From contig NZ_CP040517.1 of NCBI RefSeq assembly GCF_005849285.1, positions 2,920,501-2,984,500 on the forward strand: 64,000 nt of DNA, written 5' to 3'. The position numbers and the translations under genes were made by a program. Shown here one piece after another: positions 53,720 through 63,466 of this stretch. The stretch is from Luteithermobacter gelatinilyticus (lineage in GTDB: Bacteria; Pseudomonadota; Alphaproteobacteria; Sphingomonadales; Emcibacteraceae). Position 1 is the stretch's first letter; the number at the start of each line of letters is the position of its first letter. Under the pieces are notes generated by a model, which saw nothing but the letters and a program-made list of their open reading frames with translations, was not told the DNA's origin and did not search any database.

Positions 53720-53865
53720 GCGATTCTCTCCTTCTCCTGTTTTGCGTTGCATGTGCCAAGCATATATGCTGCGGGCGTCACTCAATCTTCACAATTTCGT
53801 GAACCGGTCCTCTCAACAGGTCTGACAAATCAGGATACGGATTTACAGACAGACGAAAAACCGCC

Positions 53866-53921
53866 TATATATGGGTCACTTCCATATAAGGATACAAGCC
53901 TTTCATGACCACCATATATGG
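53866..53921. promoter_or_regulatory. clustered CCATATA motifs upstream of cobQ
   Basis: An inverted repeat TATATGG-N7-CCATATA (53868-53888) and a 10-bp palindrome CCATATATGG (53912-53921) lie 40-95 nt before the cobQ start, in the region shared with the divergent yceI gene. The cobalamin riboswitch motifs are absent. Probable operators of an unknown regulator. Confidence 0.45.
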
Positions 53922-53960
53922 GGACAAACACAAACCAGATCACATTCGGGAGCAGTCTTT

Positions 53961-55451
53961 ATGACGGCCTCTCCTGCATTATCGCTCATGTTTCAGGGTA
54001 CGGGATCAGATGTGGGCAAGTCGCTGATCGTGGCCGGGCTGTGCCGGGCCTACGCCAATCGTGGTCTTGCCGTTCTGCCGTTCAAACCCCAAAATATGTC
54101 CAATAATGCCGCCGTGACAGCGGATGGCGGCGAGATTGGCCGTGCCCAGTGGCTACAGGCGCGGGCAGCCCGGGCCACGCCCAGCGTGCACATGAATCCG
54201 GTGCTTCTCAAACCTCAGACGGATATCGGCGCCCAGGTCATTGTGCAGGGCAAGGTGCGCGGCACCGCCGCCGCAATGGATTATCAAACCCTGAAGGCGG
54301 AGCTGATGGACGCCGTGATGGACAGTTATGACCATCTGCGCGGGCGGGCCGACCTGGTGCTGGTGGAAGGTGCGGGCAGCCCGGCGGAGGTGAACCTGCG
54401 CGCCCATGACATCGCCAATATGGGGTTTGCCCGCCGCGCCCGCTGCCCCGTGGTGCTGATCGGCGATATCGACCGGGGCGGTGTGATTGCGAGCCTCGCG
54501 GGCACCCATGCGATTCTGGAGGCGGAAGACCGCGCCATGATCACGGGCTTCCTGATCAATAAATTCCGCGGCGATGTGCGGCTGTTTGACGATGGCTACC
54601 GCTTCATTGCCGATAAAACCGGTTGGCCCGGTTTCGGCGTGGTGCCCTTCTGGCGGGACGCCGGGAAACTGCCCGCCGAGGACGCCGTGGTGCTGGAGAG
54701 ACCGTCACCAGCCGCCGCCGAAAAAATCCATATCGCCATCCCGATGCTGAGCCGGATTTCCAATTTCGACGATTTCGATCCGCTGAAATTGGAACCGGAC
54801 GTGTTGGTGGAGTTCGTACCGCCCGGCTGGCCTCTGCCGCGCGAAGCTGACGTGATCATCCTGCCCGGCAGCAAGGCGACCATCGCCGACCTGAATTTTC
54901 TCCGCGCCCAGGGCTGGCATATCGACCTTCTCAGCCATCTGCGTCATGGCGGGCGGGTGCTGGGCATTTGCGGCGGCTATCAGATGCTGGGGCGCACACT
55001 CTATGACCCGGACGGCATCGAAGGGCCGCCCGGCCAGAGCGCCGAGGGCCTGGGACTTTTGGATCTGAACACCCGCTTTGCAGCCACAAAGCGGCTTGAA
55101 GAAGTGAGCGGCCGGCATCTGCTCACCGGCCAGCCGGTCACAGGCTATGAAATGCATATGGGCCGCAGCACGGGCCCCGCCACCACCCGGCCGATGGTGC
55201 TCCTCAACGACCGTCCGGACGGGGCGCGTTCAGAAGACGGGCTGGTGGAAGGCTGTTACCTGCACGGCCTGTTCGCAGAGGATGCCTTCCGCGCCGCCTG
55301 GCTTAGGGAGCTGCGCCCCGGCCGCCGGGCCAGCACGGCCTATGCCGGCCGGGTGGACCACCTGCTCGACGGCCTCGCTGATCACCTGGAACGCCATCTC
55401 GACCTCGACGCCCTGCTACAGGCGGCACGGGCGTTCAGGAACCTTCCGTAA
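53961..55451 (+). CDS. cobQ: cobyric acid synthase
   Basis: 496 residues. The N-terminal ATP-binding domain ([31 protein letters not shown]) and C-terminal glutamine amidotransferase domain ([11 protein letters not shown] with the nucleophilic Cys; His in YEMHMG) are both complete. It amidates side chains of adenosylcobyrinic acid a,c-diamide to give cobyric acid. ATG 53961 is used; the longer frame from 53871 runs through the motif-rich promoter region. It is isolated from other cob genes. Confidence 0.95.
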   Translation: MTASPALSLMFQGTGSDVGKSLIVAGLCRAYANRGLAVLPFKPQNMSNNAAVTADGGEIGRAQWLQARAARATPSVHMNPVLLKPQTDIGAQVIVQGKVRGTAAAMDYQTLKAELMDAVMDSYDHLRGRADLVLVEGAGSPAEVNLRAHDIANMGFARRARCPVVLIGDIDRGGVIASLAGTHAILEAEDRAMITGFLINKFRGDVRLFDDGYRFIADKTGWPGFGVVPFWRDAGKLPAEDAVVLERPSPAAAEKIHIAIPMLSRISNFDDFDPLKLEPDVLVEFVPPGWPLPREADVIILPGSKATIADLNFLRAQGWHIDLLSHLRHGGRVLGICGGYQMLGRTLYDPDGIEGPPGQSAEGLGLLDLNTRFAATKRLEEVSGRHLLTGQPVTGYEMHMGRSTGPATTRPMVLLNDRPDGARSEDGLVEGCYLHGLFAEDAFRAAWLRELRPGRRASTAYAGRVDHLLDGLADHLERHLDLDALLQAARAFRNLP

Positions 55452-55739
55452 TGGCGGCACTTTCGCTCTCCTTCCCGTCGCTCCCGCCTACGCGGAAATG
55501 GCGAAAATGACGAAAGAGAAGCGGCAAGGACAAGCAAGGGAAACGTCATCTATCATGTTTTGGTTTCATTCAGGATAGCATGCGTCATCGCGAACCCGCG
55601 TCAGCGGGTGTGGCGATTCATAAGCCTGCTGTCCCTATGAGATATGACCATTGGTTTCATGGCTTCACAATAATGAACAGGCTTTTGACGGGGCTGCCCT
55701 GACCCGGAATCTCCGAAAAAGAACAAGGCCACCGTTCTC
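55452..55739. other. non-coding gap with a repeat fragment
   Basis: Contains a GTCAT-type repeat (55582-55621) with a 6-bp hairpin ACCCGC / GCGGGT. No ORF or other signal is seen up to the gbsR promoter. Confidence 0.55.
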
Positions 55740-55785
55740 TTGACTTCAATTTAAAATGATTCTAAATTTTCAGAAATTTCTGAAA
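55740..55785 (+). promoter_or_regulatory. gbsR-cio promoter with an 18-bp palindromic operator
   Basis: TTGACT (55740-55745), a 17-nt spacer and TAAATT (55763-55768) form a promoter. TTTCAGAAATTTCTGAAA (55768-55785), a perfect palindrome, covers the expected start site and ends 18 nt before the regulator's ATG. This geometry fits negative autoregulation. Confidence 0.78.
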
Positions 55786-55803
55786 TTTAAGGAAATACAG
55801 AAA

Positions 55804-56415
55804 ATGAAGCTTTCCGATCCGTTGCAGGCCTTCGTCTCCCATTTCGGGGAAATGGGCAGCCGCTGGGGCATCAACCGCACGGTGGGGCAGATTTACGCCC
55901 TGCTGTATATCAGCGAAGAGGCATTGTGCGCCGATGAGATTGCCGCAGCGTTGCATATCTCACGCTCCAATGTGAGCATGGGACTGAAGGAGCTGCAAAG
56001 CTGGCGCCTGGTGCGGCTCAAACATTTTCCGGGCGACCGCAAGGATTATTTCACCGTACCCGAAGACATCTGGGAGATTGTGCGCACCCTGGTGGAGGAA
56101 CGCCGCAAACGGGAAATCGAGCCCACGCTGTCGGTGTTGCGCGATATCCTGATGAAACAGCCGCCGGACAAGGATGAGGCCTATGCCCACAGGAAACTCG
56201 AAGAACTGCATGATCTGATCGATATGCTGACCCGCTGGTACATGGACATGCAGAAAATCGACAATGAGCGTCTGGTGCACCTTCTGAGCCTCGGCGCCAA
56301 GGTCTACAAACTTTATGAAATGAAAAACAAACTGCGGCTGATTCCGGGGCGAAAATCCCAGGAACACCGCGCATCCGCAAAGCCCCAGAAATCCGAGGAG
56401 ACAGACGATGTTTGA
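55804..56415 (+). CDS. GbsR/MarR family transcriptional regulator
   Basis: 203 residues with a winged helix-turn-helix (AALHISRSNVSMGLKELQSWRLVRLKHFPGDRKDYFTV, about 47-86) of the GbsR group and a helical C-terminal half. ATG 55804 follows AAGGAAATACAG. It overlaps cioA by 8 nt, so it is co-translated with the oxidase it most likely controls. The signal it senses is unknown; candidates are respiratory inhibition, low oxygen or cell-envelope stress. Confidence 0.9.
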   Translation: MKLSDPLQAFVSHFGEMGSRWGINRTVGQIYALLYISEEALCADEIAAALHISRSNVSMGLKELQSWRLVRLKHFPGDRKDYFTVPEDIWEIVRTLVEERRKREIEPTLSVLRDILMKQPPDKDEAYAHRKLEELHDLIDMLTRWYMDMQKIDNERLVHLLSLGAKVYKLYEMKNKLRLIPGRKSQEHRASAKPQKSEETDDV

Positions 56416-57805
56416 CCTCGATCCCCTGCTTCTGGCCCGTATCCAGTTTGCCTTCACCATTTCTTTCCATATCGTTTTTCCCGCCTTCACCATCGGTCTG
56501 GCAAGCTGGCTGGCCGTCCTTGAAGGGCTGTGGCTCAAGACCGGCAATCCGGTCTATCGCGACATCTACAGATTCTGGGTCAAGATTTTCGCCGTCGCTT
56601 TCGGCATGGGCGTGGTCTCAGGCGTGGTGATGTCCTATCAGTTCGGCACCAACTGGTCGGCCTTTTCCGACAAGACTGGCAATATCATGGGGCCGCTTCT
56701 GGGGTATGAGGTGCTCACCGCCTTTTTCCTCGAGGCCAGTTTCCTGGGCGTCATGCTGTTCGGCTGGAACCGGGTGAGTGCGAAAATGCACTTTGCCGCC
56801 ACCGTCGTGGTGGCCATCGGCACCCTGATCTCCAGCTTCTGGATCCTGTCCGCCAACAGCTGGATGCAAACCCCGCAGGGCTTCCGCATCGACGAGATGG
56901 GCATCTTTCATCCCACCGACTGGTGGGAGGTGATTTTCAACCCCTCCTTCCCGTATCGCTTTGCCCATATGGTGACAGCCGCCTATCTGACCACCGCCTT
57001 TGTGGTCGGCGGGGTGGCGGCCTTTTACCTGTGGCGCGGCCGGCATCGGCAGCCGGCGCGGGTCATGTTCGCCATGGCCATGCTGATGGCGGTCTTTGTG
57101 GCGCCCTTGCAGATTTTCATCGGTGATCTGCACGGGCTCAACACCCTCAAGCATCAACCCGCCAAGGTGGCCGCCATGGAAGGCATCTGGGACACGGAAA
57201 AAAGCGCCGGTCTCAGGCTGTTCGCCTGGCCCGACGAAGCGGCGGAAACCAACCATTATGAAGTTCAGGTGCCGGGGCTCGCCAGCCTGATTCTTACCCA
57301 TGACTGGCAGGGCGAGGTGAAGGGGCTCAAGGAATGGGCGAAGGAAGATCGCCCGCCCGTGGCCATCGTGTTCTGGTCGTTCCGGGTGATGGTGGGCCTG
57401 GGCACGCTGATGGCGCTGACCGGAGTCTTCGCGCTGATCCTCCATTTTCGCAAGCGACTCTATGACAGCCGCTGGTTCCAGATCTGGTGTATGGCGCTCA
57501 CCCCGTCCGGTTTCATTGCCCTGCTCGCGGGCTGGTTTGTGACGGAAGTAGGCCGTCAGCCCTATACGGTTTACGGCCTGCTGCGTACGGATCAGTCCGC
57601 CTCCCCGATCCTCGGTGAACAGGTGGCCGTGTCGCTGTTGGCCTTTGTGGTGGTATATACCTTCCTGTTCGGCGCCGCCAGCTATTATATCCTGCGCACG
57701 CTTGCCAAAGGCCCGACTGAAAGCAGTGAGGAGGCCGATGAAACCCCGTATGGCGCGCATGGCCTGAAACAGCCGCCCACCGCTGCGGACATGCTGGGTG
57801 AATAA
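56408..57805 (+). CDS. cioA: cytochrome bd-type quinol oxidase subunit I (CIO type)
   Basis: 465 residues. His21 in ISFHIVFPAF is the haem ligand equivalent to H19 of E. coli CydA; the proton-channel acidic residues are in GYEVLTAFFLEASFLG; the quinol-site region ends in GRQPYTVYGLLRT. The Q-loop is short, and that RTDQSASP stretch is typical of cyanide-insensitive CIO oxidases rather than CydA. It reduces oxygen to water with quinol electrons without pumping protons. Confidence 0.93.
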   Translation: MFDLDPLLLARIQFAFTISFHIVFPAFTIGLASWLAVLEGLWLKTGNPVYRDIYRFWVKIFAVAFGMGVVSGVVMSYQFGTNWSAFSDKTGNIMGPLLGYEVLTAFFLEASFLGVMLFGWNRVSAKMHFAATVVVAIGTLISSFWILSANSWMQTPQGFRIDEMGIFHPTDWWEVIFNPSFPYRFAHMVTAAYLTTAFVVGGVAAFYLWRGRHRQPARVMFAMAMLMAVFVAPLQIFIGDLHGLNTLKHQPAKVAAMEGIWDTEKSAGLRLFAWPDEAAETNHYEVQVPGLASLILTHDWQGEVKGLKEWAKEDRPPVAIVFWSFRVMVGLGTLMALTGVFALILHFRKRLYDSRWFQIWCMALTPSGFIALLAGWFVTEVGRQPYTVYGLLRTDQSASPILGEQVAVSLLAFVVVYTFLFGAASYYILRTLAKGPTESSEEADETPYGAHGLKQPPTAADMLGE

Positions 57806-57816
57806 GGAGACGAACG

Positions 57817-58839
57817 ATGTTCAATTTTGACAGCTTTCTCAATCTGCCGCTGATCTGGGGCGGCCTGATCGCTACCGCTATCCTGCTTTATGTGCTGCTG
57901 GACGGTTTTGATCTGGGGCTTGGCATCCTGTTTCCCTTCGCCCCCGATGAACAAAGTCGGGACCGCATGATGAACAGCATCGCGCCGTTCTGGGACGGGA
58001 ATGAAACCTGGCTGGTGCTGGGCGGCGGTGGCCTGTTCGCGGCTTTTCCCCTGGCCTATGCGGTACTGTTGCCGGCGCTCTATATTCCGATCATCCTGAT
58101 GCTGCTGGGGCTGATTTTCCGGGGCGTGGCGTTTGAATTCCGGTTCAAGGCCACAGGCCGGGACCGCCAGCTGTGGGATCTGGCGTTTCATAGCGGTTCG
58201 CTGCTGGCCACCTTTATGCAGGGCATGGTGCTAGGTGGGTTCGTGCAGGGAGTTATGGTAGCAGGCCGCAGCTTCGCGGGCGGGCCATTTGACTGGCTCA
58301 CCGCCTTCAGCGTCATGACCGGTCTCGCCCTGGTGTTCGGCTATACCCTGCTGGGGGCCACCTGGCTGGTAATGAAAACCGACGGCCCCTTGCAACACTG
58401 GGCCCGGCGGGTGGCCCGGTATGTATTGGGTTTTGTGGGGCTTGGCCTGGCGTTGGTCAGCCTGACCATGCCATTCCTCAATGAAGGAGTGAAGGAGTTC
58501 TGGTTCTCTCTGCCCAACTTCTGGGCATTGTTGCCACTTCCACTGATCACCGCCGGGCTGTTCGCGCTGCTTTGGCGCAGCCTTGGCCGCGGCCGGGAGG
58601 TTCAGCCCTTTCTGCTCGCACTCACAATTTTCCTGATGGGGTTCCTGGGGCTCGGCCTCAGCCTCTGGCCCTGGGTTGTGCCCTACCACTTTACACTGGA
58701 AGAGGCCGCCGCCGCCCCGGAAAGCCTGTCGCTGCTGTTGGTGGGGGCGGTAATCTTCCTGCCGATGGTGCTCGCTTATACCGCCTGGAGTTATTATGTG
58801 TTCCGGGGAAAGACAGCGGAAAATGAAACCACTTACTAA
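57817..58839 (+). CDS. cioB: cytochrome bd-type quinol oxidase subunit II (CIO type)
   Basis: 340 residues with about nine membrane helices. The conserved N-terminal YVLLDGFDLGLGILF and NGNETWLVLGGGGLFAAFP are subunit II signatures. AAGGAG precedes the ATG, 11 nt after cioA. Its last codons overlap a third, short gene. Confidence 0.94.
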   Translation: MFNFDSFLNLPLIWGGLIATAILLYVLLDGFDLGLGILFPFAPDEQSRDRMMNSIAPFWDGNETWLVLGGGGLFAAFPLAYAVLLPALYIPIILMLLGLIFRGVAFEFRFKATGRDRQLWDLAFHSGSLLATFMQGMVLGGFVQGVMVAGRSFAGGPFDWLTAFSVMTGLALVFGYTLLGATWLVMKTDGPLQHWARRVARYVLGFVGLGLALVSLTMPFLNEGVKEFWFSLPNFWALLPLPLITAGLFALLWRSLGRGREVQPFLLALTIFLMGFLGLGLSLWPWVVPYHFTLEEAAAAPESLSLLLVGAVIFLPMVLAYTAWSYYVFRGKTAENETTY

Positions 58840-58942
58840 AGGTCAGAAACAATGGCTATGGTTCCTGATCCTGGGGATCGGGAGCCTCGTCGCCACCGGC
58901 CTGCTCTCCCTCCTCGTCAAGCTGGTGATGAATATCTTCTGA
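58823..58942 (+). CDS. 39-residue single-helix peptide of the cio operon (CydX / DUF2474-like)
   Basis: ATG 58823 lies inside the end of cioB (17-nt overlap) in another frame. The product begins MKPLTKGQKQWLWFLILGIG, continues with a hydrophobic stretch and ends KLVMNIF. That is a basic N-terminus and one transmembrane helix (about 11-36), the form of the small accessory subunits that stabilise bd oxidases (CydX/CydS/DUF2474). Position, size and topology all fit; family membership by residue match cannot be checked here. Confidence 0.78.
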   Translation: MKPLTKGQKQWLWFLILGIGSLVATGLLSLLVKLVMNIF

Positions 58943-58987
58943 CGCCTGTGCTTGCGGCAATGCCGCTTTTCCGTTATAGCTTTTCCC

Positions 58988-59173
58988 GATGGTGCCTAGC
59001 CCCCGCATCGGGGACCGGGATAATAGGGAACACGGACGGAAATGATTCCGAAACCGTGGCTGTGCCCGCAACTGTATGTGGCGAGCCGCTTGCCCAGAGA
59101 CCACTGGATCATCATACAGGATCCGGGAAGGTATGCAGACGGCCCTGACCCATGAGCCAGGAAACCTGCCATC
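58988..59173 (+). ncRNA. cobalamin riboswitch
   Basis: Core elements appear in order: ATAATAGGGAACACGG, then ATTCCGAAACCGTGGCTGTGC, CCCGCAACTGTATG (B12 box region), GCCCAGAGACCACTGG, GGGAAGGTATGCAGACGG and CATGAGCCAGGAAACCTGCC. P1 closes with GATGG (58988-58992) and CCATC (59169-59173). It binds adenosylcobalamin and turns off the downstream btuCD genes when B12 is sufficient. The remaining 150 nt to btuC presumably hold the expression platform, which I could not assign. Confidence 0.95.
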
Positions 59174-59326
59174 ACGTCGCCCGCCGGCCCTCGGGACAAG
59201 GGACCGGGACGGAACGGATTTTCCCCTCCGGTTATCCCCTTTGGCGACATGACTGTAACATGTGTGACAAGGTGCCCTTTTCGCCCGGGCGCCCTGCATT
59301 ACGGGAGAGGATCCGGATCAGACATC

Positions 59327-60334
59327 ATGAATGAGCAACACCCGCTTCATCAGCATCTTTTTCACATCTTCCTGTTGGCCCTTGCCCTGCTGATCGGATT
59401 TTTCAACCTGTTTATTGGCGAAGTTCCCCTTTCCGCCGGGGATATTCTGGCGGGCCTTGCCGGTACGGGAGACGAAACCACCACCATCATCATACAGGAA
59501 CTGCGCCTGCCCCGGGTGGCCCTCGGGCTTCTGGCGGGAGCAACCCTGGGACTCAGCGGCGCAGCATTGCAGGGACTGTTACGCAATCCGCTGGCGGACC
59601 CCGGGGTGATCGGCGTGTCCTCCAGCGCGGGGCTCGGCGCCGTCATCGCCATTTATTTCGGGCTCAGCGCGAGCCTCCCCCTCACCGTGCCGCTTCTGGC
59701 CATGACCGGGGCGCTACTGGCAACCCTGGTGCTGTTGTTTCTCGCCGCCCGCGACGCCAGCATCCTGACCCTGATCCTTGCCGGCATCGGCATCAGTTCA
59801 CTGGCCACCGCCCTGATGTCCCTGGTTCTTAATTTCGCGCCCACCGCCATGAGCGTACAGGATATGATCATGTGGCTGCTGGGCAGCTTGGAAAACCGTA
59901 CCATCCAGGACCTGGGACTGGCGCTGCCCTTTATTCTGTTGGGCTGGGGCCTGATGTTGGGGGTCGGACAAGGACTGGACGCCACCAGCCTGGGCGAAGA
60001 AACCGCACATACGCTGGGCATCAACCTGAAACGGCTGAGGCTTCAGGTGGTTCTTGGCAGTGCGCTGAGCGTAGGCGCCGTGGTTTCCATCTGTGGAGCG
60101 GTGGGTTTTGTGGGGCTGGTGGTGCCCCATATCATGCGCCATTTCGTGGGGCATGCGCCCGGCCGGCTGCTGCTGTCCAGCGCCCTGGGCGGTGCCATTC
60201 TGCTGAGCCTCGCCGATCTTGCCACCCGGCTGCCAATAGGGCAGGGGCAGCTGCGCCTGGGCGTGGTCACCGCCTTTGTGGGCGCTCCGCTGTTCCTGTA
60301 TATCATTTACAAAACCCGGGAGATGATGCGATGA
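59327..60334 (+). CDS. btuC: FecCD-family ABC permease, cobalamin uptake (BtuC-like)
   Basis: 335 residues with about ten membrane helices. Family motifs are LRLPRVALGLLAGATLGLSGAALQGLLRNPLADPGVIGVSSSAGLGA and GFVGLVVPHIMRHFVGHAPG. Substrate assignment to cobalamin rests on the riboswitch immediately upstream; by family alone it could be a siderophore permease. ATG 59327 fits the length; the longer frame to 59249 enters the leader. The stop overlaps the btuD start (ATGA). Confidence 0.88.
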   Translation: MNEQHPLHQHLFHIFLLALALLIGFFNLFIGEVPLSAGDILAGLAGTGDETTTIIIQELRLPRVALGLLAGATLGLSGAALQGLLRNPLADPGVIGVSSSAGLGAVIAIYFGLSASLPLTVPLLAMTGALLATLVLLFLAARDASILTLILAGIGISSLATALMSLVLNFAPTAMSVQDMIMWLLGSLENRTIQDLGLALPFILLGWGLMLGVGQGLDATSLGEETAHTLGINLKRLRLQVVLGSALSVGAVVSICGAVGFVGLVVPHIMRHFVGHAPGRLLLSSALGGAILLSLADLATRLPIGQGQLRLGVVTAFVGAPLFLYIIYKTREMMR

Positions 60335-61155
60335 ACCATCAGAATGACGGACCGCTCGGACTGTGGGCCGAGGATCTCCGGGTCAAGGTTGGCGGCAGAC
60401 AGATCCTTAAAGACGTCACCTTCTGTCTGCCCCGAGGCGGGGTTGTGGGCCTGATCGGCCCCAATGGCGCGGGCAAAAGCACTTTGCTGCGCGCCACGTT
60501 GAACCTGATCACACCGCAGAGCGGCCGGGTCCGGATTGACGGCCGCGACAGCGCCAGTTTCCCCCCGAAAGAGCGCGCCCGCAAGATCGCCTATATGGCC
60601 CAGGGCGCACCGGTACACTGGCCGCTGACGGTGGGGTATCTGGTGGCTCTGGGCCGCATTCCCCATCTCGATCCGTGGCGGAAGCTCGGCGCGCAAGACC
60701 AGGCAGCTATCGACCGGGCGCTCAGACTCACCGATACGCTACACTTGAAAGACCGAATCACCACCACACTCTCCGGCGGCGAACGGGCCTGCGCCATGCT
60801 GGCACGCGCCATCGTCTCCGACGCGCCCTATCTTCTGGTTGACGAGCCGGTGGCAAGCCTGGATCCGTTTCATCAGTTACAGGTGATGACGATCCTGAAG
60901 GATCTGGCGCGCGAAGGACACGGGGTCATGATCGTGCTGCATGACCTCACCCTGGCGCAGCGATTCTGCGATTACCTGATCCTGCTTCATGAGGGCGAAG
61001 TGCTGGCGCAGGGCGGCCCAGATACGGTGTTAAACGACGAATACCTTGCCCGCGCCTTCCACATCCGCGCCGCCCGCTGGCGGGAAAACGGGGATCATTT
61101 CCTAGTGCCGCGTACGGGGCTTGCGCCTTATGAGCGGGAAACGAAAAACGCCTGA
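60331..61155 (+). CDS. btuD: ABC transporter ATP-binding protein, cobalamin uptake (BtuD-like)
   Basis: 274 residues. Walker A GPNGAGKST, signature LSGGERACAMLARA and Walker B YLLVDEPVASLD are present; the switch His is in LHDLTLAQRF. Translationally coupled to btuC. No substrate-binding protein or TonB-dependent receptor gene follows, so those parts must be encoded elsewhere. The 3' end overlaps the convergent hutG by 28 nt. Confidence 0.9.
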   Translation: MNHQNDGPLGLWAEDLRVKVGGRQILKDVTFCLPRGGVVGLIGPNGAGKSTLLRATLNLITPQSGRVRIDGRDSASFPPKERARKIAYMAQGAPVHWPLTVGYLVALGRIPHLDPWRKLGAQDQAAIDRALRLTDTLHLKDRITTTLSGGERACAMLARAIVSDAPYLLVDEPVASLDPFHQLQVMTILKDLAREGHGVMIVLHDLTLAQRFCDYLILLHEGEVLAQGGPDTVLNDEYLARAFHIRAARWRENGDHFLVPRTGLAPYERETKNA

Positions 61156-61928
61156 TAGGCCCGGAGCATGTCTTTGAGTACCGGCCGCAACGCCTGCGCC
61201 CGGTCTTCAAGGAAGGTATAGGGCGCCTCTTCCCGCATATAGCTGGCCTGCGCGATTTCCATCTGAATCGCGTGGATATTCCGCGCCGGATCGCCGTAAT
61301 GACGGGTGATATAACCGCCCTTGAAACGGCCGTTCAGCACCGTCTCGTAGGGGGACTTTTGACCCAGTTCCAGAAGTCGCGCAGCCACCTCAGGGGCACA
61401 GCTCACCCCCCCTCCCGTGCCCAGGTTAAGATCCGGAAGTGTCCCCTCAAAAAACCGTGGCACCCGGCTCTTGATCGAATGGGCATCCCATAACAGGGCA
61501 ACCCCATATTTTTGCCGCAAACGATCCAGTTCCGCCCGCAGCCGCTTGTGATAAGGCCGCCAGTACCGTTCAACCCGTTCGGCCACTTCGTCCGACGTCG
61601 GGGTCTCACCGTCAAGATAAAGCGGTTGGTCGTCAAAACTGGTGGTCGGGCAGATTTCCGTCTCGCTCTGTCCTGGATAAAGCGCGCTGCCGCCGGGATC
61701 CCGGTTCAGATCCACCACATACCGGCTGTAGCGGGCCCGGATCACCGAAGCCCCAAGCTCCCGGCAAAAATCATACAACCGGTCCACATGCCAGTCGGTA
61801 TCCGCCAGTTCCCACCCCACTCCTGTCATGCGGCCGGCAAGGGCCCCGGGAATCTCCTGACCCACATGCGGCATGCTGATCAGCAACGGGCCGTCACCCG
61901 CCTCAAACTCATAGACCGGATCACTCAT
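61128..61928 (-). CDS. hutG: N-formylglutamate amidohydrolase
   Basis: 266 residues from ATG 61928. Features are [12 protein letters not shown] at the N-terminus, [28 protein letters not shown] and [18 protein letters not shown], matching the zinc enzyme that converts N-formylglutamate to glutamate and formate in histidine breakdown. Its start overlaps the hutH stop. The product formate could feed the formate dehydrogenase encoded at 37.5-42.4 kb. Confidence 0.93.
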   Translation of the reverse strand: MSDPVYEFEAGDGPLLISMPHVGQEIPGALAGRMTGVGWELADTDWHVDRLYDFCRELGASVIRARYSRYVVDLNRDPGGSALYPGQSETEICPTTSFDDQPLYLDGETPTSDEVAERVERYWRPYHKRLRAELDRLRQKYGVALLWDAHSIKSRVPRFFEGTLPDLNLGTGGGVSCAPEVAARLLELGQKSPYETVLNGRFKGGYITRHYGDPARNIHAIQMEIAQASYMREEAPYTFLEDRAQALRPVLKDMLRAYQAFFVSRS

Positions 61929-63462
61929 GATCCCCTCCGGAAGGCAGGATCGCTTTGGCAGGGCCAGAAAACGCCCCATCCCGCACCAGACGCGCGGCCT
62001 TGTCCAGATCGGGGGCAAAATAGCGGTCCTGATCATAAAACGCCACCTCTTCCCGGATGATCTGGTGAAACTTCTGGAGCGCGGGCGAGGTTTTCAGCGG
62101 ATGCAGCAGATCAATGCCCTGCACCGCCGCCAGAAGCTCGATGCCCACTACCGTTGCCGCATTGCGGGCCATGTCATGAAGCCGGCGCGCACCAAAGGTG
62201 GCCATGCTTACATGATCTTCCTGATTGGCGGAGGTGGGCAGGCTGTCCACGCTGGAGGGATGGCTCAGGGTCTTGTTTTCCGACACCAGCGCCGCTGCGG
62301 TCACCTGGGCGATCATGAACCCGGAATTGAGCCCGCTGTCCTGCACCAAAAAGGCAGGCAGGCCGCTCATTTTGGGATCCACCAGAATGGCAAGCCGGCG
62401 TTCCGACAGCGCGGCAATCTCGGATATGGCCATGGCGAGAATATCGGCGGCGAAGGCCACCGGTTCGGCATGAAAATTGCCCCCGGAGATCACGTCCCCC
62501 TGTTCGGGGAAGATCAGCGGGTTGTCGGTCACCGCATCCGCTTCGCACAGCAGGGTCGCCGCGGCCTGACGGATCAGGTCCAGCGCCGCCCCCATCACCT
62601 GCGGCTGGCAACGCAGGGAATAGGGATCCTGCACTTTCTTGCAATTTTGGTGCGAGGCGAGAATCCCACTGCCCTCCAGCAATACCGGATAAAGCGGCGC
62701 CACGTCGATCTGCCCCGGCTGACGGCGCGCGGCATGGATGCGCCCGTCAAAGGGCGCGATGCTGCCCTTCAGCGCATCAATGCTCATGGCCCCCGCCACC
62801 ACCGCTGCGGCAAACACATCCTCAATCATAAACAAAGCCTTAAGCGCCAGGGCCGTTGAGACTTGTGTGCCGTTGAGCAGCGCCAGGCCCTCCTTGGCCG
62901 CGAGGTTCAGGGGTTTCAAACCGGTCTTGTCCAGCGCTACCGGCGCCGGGAGTTTTTCGCCCTCAAGATAAATATGACCATATCCCATCAGCGCCGCCGT
63001 GAGATGCGCCAGCGGCGCCAGGTCCCCCGACGCGCCGACGGACCCTTTTTCCGGAATGGCGGCGACCAGGCCGGCATTGTTAAAGTCTATCAGAGCGCGC
63101 ACCACCTCCGGTCGCACGCCGGACAGACCCTGCGACAGGCTGGAAATCTTCAAGGCGATAATCAGCCGCACCACCTCTTCCGGCAGGTCCTTCCCCACAC
63201 CGCAACTGTGGGACAGCACCAGATTTCTCTGCAACTCTTCCAACTGGTCTTTGGGGATTCCTGTATGGGCCAGAAGGCCGAAACCGGTATTGATGCCATA
63301 GGCGGTTTTGTCTTCTGCGATGATTTTTTCCACCACCGCGCGGGATTTTTCGATCCGTTGCCAAGCCCCGTCCTCAAGTTTAAGATGATGGGTTTCCTGA
63401 GAAAGACGGCGTAGATCCGCCAGGGTGAGATCTCCGGGGCGCAGGATAAATTCTGAGGTCAT
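61921..63462 (-). CDS. hutH: histidine ammonia-lyase
   Basis: 513 residues. The MIO cofactor forms from Ala144-Ser145-Gly146 in [27 protein letters not shown] is the N-terminal signature. It eliminates ammonia from histidine to give urocanate. ATG 63462 follows GAGGGGG at nine bases and is four bases past the hutU stop; the upstream ATG 63480 is less suitable. Confidence 0.96.
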   Translation of the reverse strand: MTSEFILRPGDLTLADLRRLSQETHHLKLEDGAWQRIEKSRAVVEKIIAEDKTAYGINTGFGLLAHTGIPKDQLEELQRNLVLSHSCGVGKDLPEEVVRLIIALKISSLSQGLSGVRPEVVRALIDFNNAGLVAAIPEKGSVGASGDLAPLAHLTAALMGYGHIYLEGEKLPAPVALDKTGLKPLNLAAKEGLALLNGTQVSTALALKALFMIEDVFAAAVVAGAMSIDALKGSIAPFDGRIHAARRQPGQIDVAPLYPVLLEGSGILASHQNCKKVQDPYSLRCQPQVMGAALDLIRQAAATLLCEADAVTDNPLIFPEQGDVISGGNFHAEPVAFAADILAMAISEIAALSERRLAILVDPKMSGLPAFLVQDSGLNSGFMIAQVTAAALVSENKTLSHPSSVDSLPTSANQEDHVSMATFGARRLHDMARNAATVVGIELLAAVQGIDLLHPLKTSPALQKFHQIIREEVAFYDQDRYFAPDLDKAARLVRDGAFSGPAKAILPSGGDHE

Positions 63463-63466
63463 GATG

